From Bradyrhizobium sp. SZCCHNS1050 (GTDB lineage: Bacteria > Pseudomonadota > Alphaproteobacteria > Rhizobiales > Xanthobacteraceae), in assembly GCF_032484785.1 (NCBI RefSeq), contig NZ_JAUETR010000001.1, forward strand, positions 930,001-994,000: a stretch of DNA of 64,000 bases, given 5' to 3'. The first letter of the stretch is position 1, and the number at the start of each line of letters is the position of its first letter. The position numbers and the translations under genes were made by a program. Shown in pieces: positions 1-7,004 of this stretch. Under the pieces are notes generated by a model. The model was not told the origin of the DNA, searched no databases, and saw nothing but the letters and a program-made list of their open reading frames with translations.

Positions 1-994
1 TCGCGTCGATGAAGACGTCGTCGAGCGGCACGACGTTGCCGAGCCGCTGGCCGACCGCGACGAAGTCGCCGGTGTTGACGAGACGGTTGGAGAAGGTGCC
101 GTCGACCGGCGCGCGCACGGTGGCGAATTCGAGATCGCGCTCGGCCTTTGCAAGCGATGTCTTCAGCTCGGCGAGCTGCGCCTGGGCCTCGACCTGCTGC
201 GCCTTCGTCACCTCGACATTGTCGCGCGCGGCGTCGTACGCGGCACGGGCGGCGCGGACCGCCGCCATGCCCTGGTCGCGCGCGGCTTCCGACTGCTCGA
301 AGGTCGCATGCGAGGCAAAACCCTTGCTGCTCAGCGCCTGCTGGCGCTCATAGTCGAGCCCGGCGCGCTTCATCGCGGCTTCGGATGAGGTGAGATTGGC
401 CTGCGCCTGCTCGGCGGCACTCTGCTGTGCGGCGACCTGGCGACCGATGCGCGCGATCGTCGCCTCCTGCGTGGCGATCTTGGTGCGGGCGGCGTCGACC
501 GCGATCTTGTAGTCGCCGTCGTCGATGCGGAAGATCACGTCGCCCTTGCGAACCACCGAATTGTCCCGCGGCACGATCTCCTGGATGTGCCCGGAGACGC
601 GCGCGCCCAGCATGGTGTTGTTGGCGCGGACGTAGGAATCGTCGGTCGAGACCATGAAGCGGCCGACCAGATAATAGTGCGTGGCATAGCCGGCGGCGGC
701 GAGCGCGAGCAGTACGCCGATGCCCGCCAGCACGCGCTTGCGTTTGCCGGATTTCGGAGCGGCGGCGGGCGCGGCTTGCGGCTTCGCGCCCGTGGGAGCG
801 CCGGCCGGCGCCGGCCGTTCAAGCGGCGCCTCGGTGCTGACGTCGGCCTTCGGGTCAGCCGGCTTGGCATCAACCGGCCTGCGCTGTGCCGCGTCGCTGG
901 CCTGCGGCCGGACCGGCTCAGACCTCGTCTGTTCCAGCGTTTCCTCAGCGTCCGGACGGCGCGCCCGCACAGCCTGATCTCTCGCAGCGGCCAT
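1..994 (-). CDS. HlyD/EmrA-family efflux adaptor, 3' end beyond window
   Basis: This is a membrane-fusion (periplasmic adaptor) protein of a multidrug or secretion pump, probably paired with an inner-membrane transporter that lies off the window. The N-terminus has a Pro/Ala-rich cytoplasmic stretch, one transmembrane helix (around residues 80-100), then the family hallmark VSTDDSYVRANN and a barrel-sandwich half (GHIQEIVPRDNSVVRKGD), followed by a long alpha-helical hairpin rich in Ala, Gln and Glu. About 331 residues are present and the C-terminal beta-barrel is missing because the window ends. The start is the ATG at 994. It is divergent from a TetR gene and two palindromes lie between them, so repression by that TetR is likely (inference). 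Confidence 0.88.
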   Translation of the reverse strand, partial: MAAARDQAVRARRPDAEETLEQTRSEPVRPQASDAAQRRPVDAKPADPKADVSTEAPLERPAPAGAPTGAKPQAAPAAAPKSGKRKRVLAGIGVLLALAAAGYATHYYLVGRFMVSTDDSYVRANNTMLGARVSGHIQEIVPRDNSVVRKGDVIFRIDDGDYKIAVDAARTKIATQEATIARIGRQVAAQQSAAEQAQANLTSSEAAMKRAGLDYERQQALSSKGFASHATFEQSEAARDQGMAAVRAARAAYDAARDNVEVTKAQQVEAQAQLAELKTSLAKAERDLEFATVRAPVDGTFSNRLVNTGDFVAVGQRLGNVVPLDDVFIDA

Positions 995-1050
995 CAGAGA
1001 CTCCCACCCATGACAGCGGGGCCGCTCAGGCCCCGAAAATCGAAAATCCC

Positions 1051-1104
1051 GACCGAACCGTTCGGTCAATCCACATCTACCATTGACCGAACCGTTCGGT
1101 CAAT
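1051..1104. promoter_or_regulatory. Two TetR-type operator palindromes
   Basis: Two copies of GACCGAACCGTTCGGTCAAT sit at 1051-1070 and 1085-1104, with centres 34 bp apart. Each is an inverted repeat (GACCGAAC-C-GTTCGGTC), and the second extends to 11-bp arms. They lie in the divergent gap between the HlyD-like gene (start 994, minus) and the TetR gene (start 1189, plus), the usual place for autoregulated TetR control of an efflux operon. That the TetR binds them is inference. Confidence 0.85.
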
Positions 1105-1188
1105 CTATATCTTCGCTACCGCAACATATCCGCGCAGATGCGTTTGTGACGTTGGCACCGGCCAAATCTTCGGGAACAGCCTAAACCA

Positions 1189-1827
1189 ATGATTGAGCCG
1201 TACCAAAACACCACCCAGGCGACGACGGACGACGATTCCTCGAAGCGTCGGCAAATCCTCGAGGGCGCCCGCAAGGTGTTCATGGACATGGGCTTCGACG
1301 GCGCCAGCATGGGCGAGATCGCGCGCGTCGCCGGCGTCTCCAAGGGCACGCTGTACGTCTACTTCGCCGACAAATTCCGCCTGTTCGAGGCGATCGTCGA
1401 AGAGGAGAGCGTGCATCGGGGCGCCTCGAATTTCAGCTTCGACCCGGATCGCGATGCCGCGACCGTGCTCAGCGAGTTCGGCAAGGCCTGGATCGCGGTG
1501 GTCTGCCGGCCGGGCGGCGGATCGGCGATCCGTACCGTAATGGCGATCGCCGAGCGGATGCCGGACGTCGGCCGCCGTTACTACGAGTGCGTGCTCAACG
1601 GCACGATCAGCCGGCTGGCGGCCTATCTGCAGGCCCGTGTCGACGCCGGCGAGCTCGCCATCGACGACTGCCATCTGGCGGCCTCGCAATTCCAGCAGAT
1701 GTGCCAGGCCACGCTGTTCCTGCCCTTCATCTTCCAGGCCGAGCCGGCCCCCTCGCCCGACCGCGTTCACAAGGTCATCGCCAGCGCCGTAGGCATGTTC
1801 CTCGCCCACTATGGCGTCAAGAACTGA
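1189..1827 (+). CDS. TetR/AcrR-family transcriptional regulator
   Basis: A 212-residue repressor of the TetR family. Residues about 16-62 form the DNA-binding domain (RRQILEGARKVFMDMGFDGAS, then a helix-turn-helix around VAGVSKGTLYVYFADK). The rest is a helical ligand-binding domain of the AefR-like type. It is divergent from the HlyD-type adaptor at 994, and two strong palindromes between the genes are the likely operators, so it probably represses the efflux operon and itself until an inducer binds. The ATG at 1189 puts the HTH at the usual distance from the N-terminus. The inducer cannot be read from sequence. Confidence 0.92.
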   Translation: MIEPYQNTTQATTDDDSSKRRQILEGARKVFMDMGFDGASMGEIARVAGVSKGTLYVYFADKFRLFEAIVEEESVHRGASNFSFDPDRDAATVLSEFGKAWIAVVCRPGGGSAIRTVMAIAERMPDVGRRYYECVLNGTISRLAAYLQARVDAGELAIDDCHLAASQFQQMCQATLFLPFIFQAEPAPSPDRVHKVIASAVGMFLAHYGVKN

Positions 1828-1945
1828 GGACGGGCCGCGGATGGCGGCATCTGCGGCTCTGTTCTCACCAGCATCGGGCATGCGCTTTCCTTCTCGCGAC
1901 GGATGACGTCCGAGCTTGGCGTCCGGATCACCCTCGAATCGATCG

Positions 1946-2060
1946 GAGGGTGCAGGGAAGGCCGGGCGCTGGCCGCGCCCGTGGCCCGCCTGCTCAAAAA
2001 AATGCAGGCGGCAGGTACCACAGGTTCAGCCGAGATCACCCGGCCCTCCCTGCGCGATGG
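1946..2060. repeat. Interspersed repeat with inverted ends and inner hairpin
   Basis: This lies in the 750-bp gap 1828-2577, where I see no convincing gene. Imperfect inverted arms are at 1952-1968 (GCAGGGAAGGCCGGGCG) and 2038-2054 (two mismatches in 17). Between them is a perfect 8-bp hairpin, CCGCCTGC (1986-1993) and GCAGGCGG (2004-2011), around an A-rich loop. The core resembles a family I recall as very abundant in Bradyrhizobium intergenic DNA (recollection, not a search). The remainder of the gap shows no other clear element apart from the short repeat at 2442-2489. Confidence 0.65.
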
Positions 2061-2441
2061 GCTTACGACTTATACGTAGTCTCCCCGGTGTCCGGGCTTG
2101 TAGCCACCGTCATCAGCGCGATGCGCTGGGCATCGTCGCCAACTTGGCGCCAGCATCGGGGCGCCAGGACCATACGACTTCATCGTCCTGCCGGTCGCGT
2201 TCGTCCGCTCGCGATTTCAGCGCGCTGCGCGCCGACAGGCCACCGCTCCCCGCCTCCAACGCTCGTGACGACCGCGAAACGTCCCTCTTCGATCGAGGCG
2301 GGATGGCGGTAGACAACCATGAAATTCGGAAAAATGGAAGATCAAAATTTTTGCGCGAGGGACTGGACAGGGCAAATCAGTTTGATCGGGCAAACGAAAT
2401 CGAATTCTGCGCGCAGCCGGCTTTAACCGCGCGCGACCGCA

Positions 2442-2489
2442 GCAGCAGCGGGCGACGATACCTCGGCGCCGTATCCGCGGAAGGAGCCT
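2442..2489 (+). repeat. Short direct repeat, copy A
   Basis: A 48-bp stretch about 80% identical by eye to 4967-5014 in the same orientation (shared cores GGCGCCGTATC and GGAGCCT). It is preceded by a second shared block, GCGCGACCGCAG (2431 onward here, about 4838 in the other copy). It lies about 90 bp upstream of the Imm11-like gene; the other copy lies about 110 bp upstream of the SMI1-like gene. Confidence 0.55.
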
Positions 2490-2577
2490 AGCGTCCGAGA
2501 AGGGTCGCGAGCCGACCTTGCAAGCGGTTGCGGATTGGGGCAATCGAAGCTCGGCAGCCGCGCATCCTGGGCCTACC

Positions 2578-3153
2578 ATGTCAAAGTTCTTCGCTATGGA
2601 ATCCGTCGGATCTCCCTGGGGTGACTACGGCGATATTCTTTTGAACGGCCTCGTTGAAGCGACCGAGTGCGTCGGGCCGCCGATCGTCCGCATCTTGCGC
2701 ACTGGCCCATATGTGCCGCCGATGACCCAGCCATTCGGCTTCATCATCGTCACCGACGAATTTCGACGTGACCTTGAACGCAGCCAGTTGACTGGCTTTG
2801 ACTTCGAGCAGACTCAGTATGGGAAAGTCGTCCGCCTCGATTGGCAGACTTGGAGCACGGACACCAATGAGCCGATGTCGTATCCCGAGACAGGCGAACC
2901 AGAGGACTACATTTTGGGATGCCCCCACGACCCCACTCTTCTGGCGCAGATGCCTCGGTTGTGGGCTCTCGCCGTCCGGCCTACGCCCGAATTGCAGGTC
3001 CAGGGCACACATTCCTTCCGCGCAGATCGACATCCGGGCACGGACATCGCTCGTGAGCATACGCTCCATTGGGTAAGCGAGCGTATGAAGGTTTGGCTCG
3101 AAAGATCGTCGGCGGCGAGATGGATTGCGTTTCGTTCGATAAGGCCGCGATGA
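2578..3153 (+). CDS. Imm11/DUF1629-like protein, probably damaged at 3' end
   Basis: The reading frame encodes 191 residues from the ATG at 2578. The middle (FGFIIVTDEFRRDLERSQLT, then GFDFEQTQYGKVVRL) resembles DUF1629/Imm11-type immunity-like proteins, which usually carry a ligand-pocket motif of the form 'vSd.fk..Le...ltG.ef'. No toxin gene is visible next to it. Near the end, WVSERMKVWLE is followed by a low-complexity, Arg-rich tail. Adding one base in the short A-run near 3102-3104 restores a more natural frame (KIVGGEMDCVSFDKA) that runs straight into the left end of the insertion sequence at 3173. The gene may therefore be both frameshifted and cut by the IS. The family call is tentative. 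Confidence 0.5.
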   Translation: MSKFFAMESVGSPWGDYGDILLNGLVEATECVGPPIVRILRTGPYVPPMTQPFGFIIVTDEFRRDLERSQLTGFDFEQTQYGKVVRLDWQTWSTDTNEPMSYPETGEPEDYILGCPHDPTLLAQMPRLWALAVRPTPELQVQGTHSFRADRHPGTDIAREHTLHWVSERMKVWLERSSAARWIAFRSIRPR

Positions 3154-3168
3154 ACAATGTCCGCTTCG

Positions 3169-3172
3169 GGAC
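3169..3172. repeat. Target-site duplication GGAC, left
   Basis: GGAC immediately precedes the IS left end and is repeated at 4679-4682 immediately after the right end. Confidence 0.75.
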
Positions 3173-4678
3173 GATTTCGTTGAAAAAGTCAGCAGTTGCG
3201 ACGCAGAGATATCGGTGATTCAGTCTGTCTAGTGGGCAGGACTGAAGGTCATGATGGGGCATCGGCAAGTCGAACAGGCTGCGTTGTTCTATGAGTTCTC
3301 GCTGGAAAGGCACATCCCAGCCGACCACCTCGTGCGGTCGATCGATAGGTTCGTCGACCTTGAGGACTTACGGCGGGAGCTGGCGCCGTTCTACAGCAAC
3401 ATCGGGCGGCCCTCGATCGATCCGGAGCTGATGATCAGGATGCTCTTGATCGGCTATTGCTTCGGCATCCGATCGGAACGGCGCCTCTGCGATGAAGTCC
3501 ATCTCAATCTGGCATACCGCTGGTTTTGCCGGCTGGGTCTAGATGGAGGCGTCCCCGATCACTCGACGTTCTCGAAGAACAGGCACGGCCGCTTCCGTGA
3601 GAGCGATCTCTTCCGTCGCGTGTTCGAGACCGTCTTGCGCCGCTGCATCCGGGAGCGCCTGATCGGCGGCGAAGGGTTCGCAGTCGACGCGAGCCTGATC
3701 AAGGCGGATGCCAATCGGCAGAAGGGAATCGAAGGCGATAAGAGGCTTCCGCCGGAGGCTGCGGGTCGAGCGATCGACGAGTATCTTGCCGTTCTTGATG
3801 ATGCCGCGTTCGGTGCCGCGACGGAGGTCACGCCCAAGTTTGTATCGCCCTCCGACCCGGCGGCGCGCTGGACGGGAGCGCACGGCGGCCAAGCCTTCTT
3901 CGCCTACTCGACGAACTATCTGGTCGACGTCGAGAATGCGATCATCGTCGATGTCGAAGCGACCACGGCGATCCGCCAGGCAGAAGTATTGGCCGCCAAG
4001 CGCATGATTGAGCGTTCAATCGAAAGGTTCGATCTTTATCCAAGCCGGCTTCTCGGCGACAGCGCCTATGGCTCCGCTGAGATGCTCGGGTGGCTGGTCT
4101 ACGAGCACGGGATCGAGCCGCACGTGACCGTCTTCGACAAGTCGGCCCGCACCGACGGGACCTTCTCGCGTGAGGCCTTCACCTACGACCATACCAGGGA
4201 CGTCTATCGCTGCCCCGCTGGCAACCCCCTCACCACTACAGGGACGCTGGTGAACAACGACACGACGGTCCTCTACCGTGCGAGCAAGCGCGATTGTCAA
4301 GCATGCTCTCTAAGAAGCAGGTGTTGCCCCAACACCCCGGCTCGAAAAGTGCCGCGCTCGATCTACGAGGGCGCTCGCGACATGGCACGCGAGATCGCAA
4401 GCTCATGGGAAGGCCGCACTTCACGCCGGCTCCGCAAGAAGATTGAGATGCTGTTCGCGCATCTCAAGCGCATCCTCAAGCTAGATCGGCTGCGACTAAG
4501 AGGGCCGAACGGCGCACGCGACGAGTTCACCCTCGCTGCAGCCGCTCAGAACCTTCGTAAGATGGCCAAGCTGATCCCGATGCCCGCGCTGACGCCCGCG
4601 TGAACCACAACGCGCCAATTCGTCCTCGAAACAGATGGCGTTCACGACGAAACTACTGCCGACTTTTTCAACGGAATC
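3173..4678 (+). mobile_element. Complete IS1182-family insertion sequence (1506 bp)
   Basis: The ends are imperfect inverted repeats. The left end begins GATTTCGTTGAAAAAGTCAG at 3173; the reverse complement of the right end reads GATTCCGTTGAAAAAGTCGG, ending at 4678. The flanks carry the same 4 bp, GGAC, at 3169-3172 and 4679-4682, which fits the 4-bp target duplications of IS1182-type elements. A single intact transposase fills the interior. Matching ends and duplication suggest a fairly recent, uncorrupted insertion. Confidence 0.85.
3251..4603 (+). CDS. IS1182-family transposase
   Basis: A 450-residue DDE transposase. The N-terminal DUF772-type domain (about residues 15-90) includes GRPSIDPELMIRMLLIGYCF and the motif VPDHSTFSKNR. 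The catalytic core has the first Asp in GFAVDASLIKADA, the second in LLGDSAYGSAEM, and the C-terminal Glu in KKIEMLFAHLKRIL. A Cys cluster (CQACSLRSRCCPN) lies before the last segment, as is typical of this family. The ORF is intact and sits inside matching terminal inverted repeats, so the element may be active. The ATG at 3251 is used; MMGHRQVEQ is the family-like N-terminus. Confidence 0.95.
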   Translation: MMGHRQVEQAALFYEFSLERHIPADHLVRSIDRFVDLEDLRRELAPFYSNIGRPSIDPELMIRMLLIGYCFGIRSERRLCDEVHLNLAYRWFCRLGLDGGVPDHSTFSKNRHGRFRESDLFRRVFETVLRRCIRERLIGGEGFAVDASLIKADANRQKGIEGDKRLPPEAAGRAIDEYLAVLDDAAFGAATEVTPKFVSPSDPAARWTGAHGGQAFFAYSTNYLVDVENAIIVDVEATTAIRQAEVLAAKRMIERSIERFDLYPSRLLGDSAYGSAEMLGWLVYEHGIEPHVTVFDKSARTDGTFSREAFTYDHTRDVYRCPAGNPLTTTGTLVNNDTTVLYRASKRDCQACSLRSRCCPNTPARKVPRSIYEGARDMAREIASSWEGRTSRRLRKKIEMLFAHLKRILKLDRLRLRGPNGARDEFTLAAAAQNLRKMAKLIPMPALTPA

Positions 4679-4682
4679 GGAC
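4679..4682. repeat. Target-site duplication GGAC, right
   Basis: Second copy of the 4-bp duplication flanking the insertion sequence. Confidence 0.75.
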
Positions 4683-4834
4683 AAAATGGGATTCTGGTCG
4701 CAACAGCGGCGGAATATCTTCTGTCGTGAATGCACCAGTTGACGCGCTTCAGGATTAAACCTTCCCCGCCGCTGCCAAAGTACCTGCGGCAGCTCGTACC
4801 ATTGTCATCACCGGCACGAGCAACGGCATTCTAC

Positions 4835-5014
4835 GGCGCGCGACCGCAGTAGCACGGCGTCATCGCGAGCGAAGCGACGCGATCCAGGGGCCGCGCCGAG
4901 ACTCTCGATTGCCTCAGCCCGATCGGCTGGGGCGGACACGTCGGCGCAAGGACGCCTTGCTCCGCCGCAGCCGCGGGTGATGATGCAACGGCGCCGTATC
5001 TGCGGCCGGAGCCT
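4835..5014 (+). repeat. Direct repeat copy B, interrupted by another interspersed repeat
   Basis: The 444-bp gap 4683-5126 holds no convincing gene. It contains GGCGCGCGACCGCAGTAGCA (4835-4854) and a 48-bp block at 4967-5014; both are near-copies of 2428-2489. In this copy the two blocks are separated by about 110 bp that include GTCATCGCGAGCGAAGCGAC, a motif I recall from common Bradyrhizobium interspersed repeats and related to 6065-6148 here. The simplest reading is a repeat into which another repeat was inserted. Confidence 0.5.
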
Positions 5015-5126
5015 CGAGCCCGAGATGGGCCAAAGGCGGAAGACAAGCCGTGCAACAATCAGCCGACGCTGTCATATCATTCGGTGACGATTGACTTGGG
5101 TGAGAGTCTGCAGGAGCTACCGGAAC

Positions 5127-5876
5127 ATGCGACGCGACGGGACTCTGTTGAAGCGATATCGGGCGGGTGAGTTCGATCAGGTTTGGCGAGAAATTCGCAC
5201 CTACCCAAGTATTGAAGGTGAGTTCCGCGAGGAAGTGATGGAGATCGCCGATGCGACCATGCAACGGGTCGTCCAAAACGCCGACCTCGTCGCCTCGCGA
5301 TTGCAGGCCATTGGCTGGCAGGTCCTATCATCTCAAGATCAAAGTCTTCGGACACCACCGAAATCGAGCGACGAGGCGGTTTTCTCTCGCATTGTCGAGA
5401 TGTCCGGAGCACCGATTCCACCGACTCTTCTGGCATTCTGGCGTGTCGTTGGTGGAATCAACTTTGTGTGGGACTACAGATCCGAGGATCGTCCGCCGGA
5501 TCTTGGGTTCGATTTGCCGTCTGAGGAACACGACGCCCTATGCATAGATGCGCCCTCCATCGTTACGGATCTGTTCGATGAATGGATTTATCAGAAGGCA
5601 GACACGGAACGAGATCACGAGCATCAGCTGAGTATCGTCTTGGCACCGGACTATCTGCACAAGGCAAACATCAGCGGAGGCAGTCCATATTGCGTCCTGG
5701 TGCCATTTCTCGGTGCCGACCCGTTGTTCTCTGACGAGCGACATGGATTGCCGTTCCTCGACTATTTGCGCCTTGCATTCCGTTGGGCAGGCTTTCCCGG
5801 TCTCGATCGGCATTCAGCTCGCAGCGATGTGCGGGATTTCATAGCCAGATTCGGAAAAGATCTGCTTCCCTTCTGA
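5127..5876 (+). CDS. SMI1/KNR4-like protein (immunity-like, function unknown)
   Basis: A 249-residue cytosolic protein with no signal or membrane segments. The N-terminal helical part (LLKRYRAGEFDQVWREIRTY) is followed by a segment typical of SMI1/KNR4-like proteins (IPPTLLAFWRVVGGINF) and a C-terminal half with LHKANISGGSPY and LRLAFRWAGFPGL. SMI1/KNR4 proteins are often immunity proteins to contact-dependent or polymorphic toxins, but no toxin gene is next to it. The ATG at 5127 has a good ribosome site (AGGAG at 5112-5116); an in-frame ATG at 5091 would add 12 residues without one. It lies in a repeat-rich accessory patch near an IS, which suggests transfer (inference). Confidence 0.7.
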   Translation: MRRDGTLLKRYRAGEFDQVWREIRTYPSIEGEFREEVMEIADATMQRVVQNADLVASRLQAIGWQVLSSQDQSLRTPPKSSDEAVFSRIVEMSGAPIPPTLLAFWRVVGGINFVWDYRSEDRPPDLGFDLPSEEHDALCIDAPSIVTDLFDEWIYQKADTERDHEHQLSIVLAPDYLHKANISGGSPYCVLVPFLGADPLFSDERHGLPFLDYLRLAFRWAGFPGLDRHSARSDVRDFIARFGKDLLPF

Positions 5877-5990
5877 GGCTCGACCGGGTCAACGGGCGCG
5901 GGCGCGAATGCAGGAGTTGTAGGGCAGGCAAAGCAGCCGCCTGCAGGACGGTCGCGTGCCCGCCATCGCTCCGCGCAGGAGATTGCGGAA

Positions 5991-6280
5991 TGGTGGGCAC
6001 GGCGCGCGGCGCATCGCGTCTGATCATTGACATCGCGGGCGCGCCTTTGCCCACCCTACCCTGTCGTCATTGCGAGCGTCAGCGAAGCGACACAGGGGCG
6101 GCACGAAAGGTCTGGATTGCTTCGTCGCTGCGCTCCTCGCAATGACGATCGGGGCAGCTATCGCGCCACACACCGGCTGTCATCGCCCGGCCTCGACCGG
6201 GCGATCCAGTACGCCGAGACGGCGATGATCCCATAGAGAGGCCGCAACGTACTGGATATCCCGCTGCGCGGGTTATGAGG
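5991..6280. repeat. Cluster of three interspersed palindromic repeats
   Basis: The 445-bp gap 5877-6321 contains no gene that I can support but has three elements in a row. 5991-6060 has ends GGTGGGCAC and TTTGCCCACC (inverted). 6065-6148 has ends CGTCATTGCGAG and CTCGCAATGACG (inverted). 6179-6280 contains CGCCCGGCCTCGACCGGGCG and an inverted pair, ATCCAGTACG and CGTACTGGAT. All three types resemble repeats I recall scattered through Bradyrhizobium genomes. They can fold into stem-loops and may terminate transcription from the SMI1-like gene. Confidence 0.65.
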
Positions 6281-6321
6281 AGGGAGAATTTGGCAGGCGG
6301 CGTGCCCTATCGTCTTCCGTG

Positions 6322-6807
6322 TTACCTCTTCCCGCTCTTCGTGCTGTGGGAATGCGAATGGCTGTGACTATGGCTATGACCATGCGCGTGCCCATGGCCT
6401 TGCGCCGGATCGACCGGCATCATCGCGACGTGGCCGTGGCGGACGCCGCGTTCGGCGATGACGTGGTCGGCGAACGCCTTGACCTCGCGACGCTCGCCCT
6501 TGAGCACGGTGACCTCGAGGCAGCTCTCCTGGTCGATGTGGACGTGCAGGGTCGCCTGGGCGAGGCCGGAATGGTCGTGCGCCTCCTGCGTCAGGCGCTT
6601 CGGCAATTCGCGCGCGGCATGGTCGTAGACGTAGCTGAGAGTCGCGATGCAGTGGCGGCTGTCGGCGGCGCCGGCGTCGGCCGTTTCGAGGCCGCTGCGC
6701 AGCAGATCGCGAAACGCCTCCGAGCGGTTGTCGTAGCCGCGCCGGGCCATGAAGGCGTCGACCTCCGCGAGCAGATCGTCGTCGATCGTGATCGTCAGGC
6801 GCTGCAT
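6322..6807 (-). CDS. nikR: Nickel-responsive regulator NikR with His-rich tail
   Basis: A 161-residue ribbon-helix-helix repressor. The N-terminal RHH domain is residues 1-45 (MQRLTITIDDDLLAEVDAFM). The ACT-like nickel domain keeps the four square-planar ligands of E. coli NikR shifted by one: H77, H88, H90 and C96 (TLHVHIDQESC). After the usual end there is an extra tail, roughly residues 137-155, of alternating Gly-His and Ser-His pairs with nine His. Nickel-loaded NikR binds paired GTATGA half-sites, and a perfect box lies at 6853-6880 just upstream, shared with the divergent TonB receptor. It therefore probably represses both genes when nickel is sufficient. Confidence 0.95.
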   Translation of the reverse strand: MQRLTITIDDDLLAEVDAFMARRGYDNRSEAFRDLLRSGLETADAGAADSRHCIATLSYVYDHAARELPKRLTQEAHDHSGLAQATLHVHIDQESCLEVTVLKGERREVKAFADHVIAERGVRHGHVAMMPVDPAQGHGHAHGHSHSHSHSHSHSTKSGKR

Positions 6808-6852
6808 GTCCGTCTCCTCGATCTGCGCGGCAAGCGCCTATCCACCAGATGA

Positions 6853-6880
6853 GTATGATGTTTTCACGTTGACATCATAC
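6853..6880. promoter_or_regulatory. NikR box (GTATGA-N16-TCATAC)
   Basis: GTATGA at 6853-6858 and TCATAC at 6875-6880 are separated by exactly 16 bp, matching the E. coli nik operator half-sites and spacing. It lies between nikR (start 6807, minus) and the TonB-dependent receptor (start 7005, plus), so it can control both. Confidence 0.9.
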
Positions 6881-7004
6881 CGGTGTCACCTTAGCGTTCT
6901 TTAACATTCGACAGTGGGGCGATCCAAGCGAGCATGTCGCGGACCAACGAAGGCGCGCGGCAGTTGACGATGCATGCCCTGTGGCGAGCTCTAGGGGCGT
7001 GACG

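Noticed and set aside
1828..2577. Several open frames of 60-240 codons on both strands in this gap
   Set aside because: They overlap interspersed repeats, contradict each other and show no conserved motifs.
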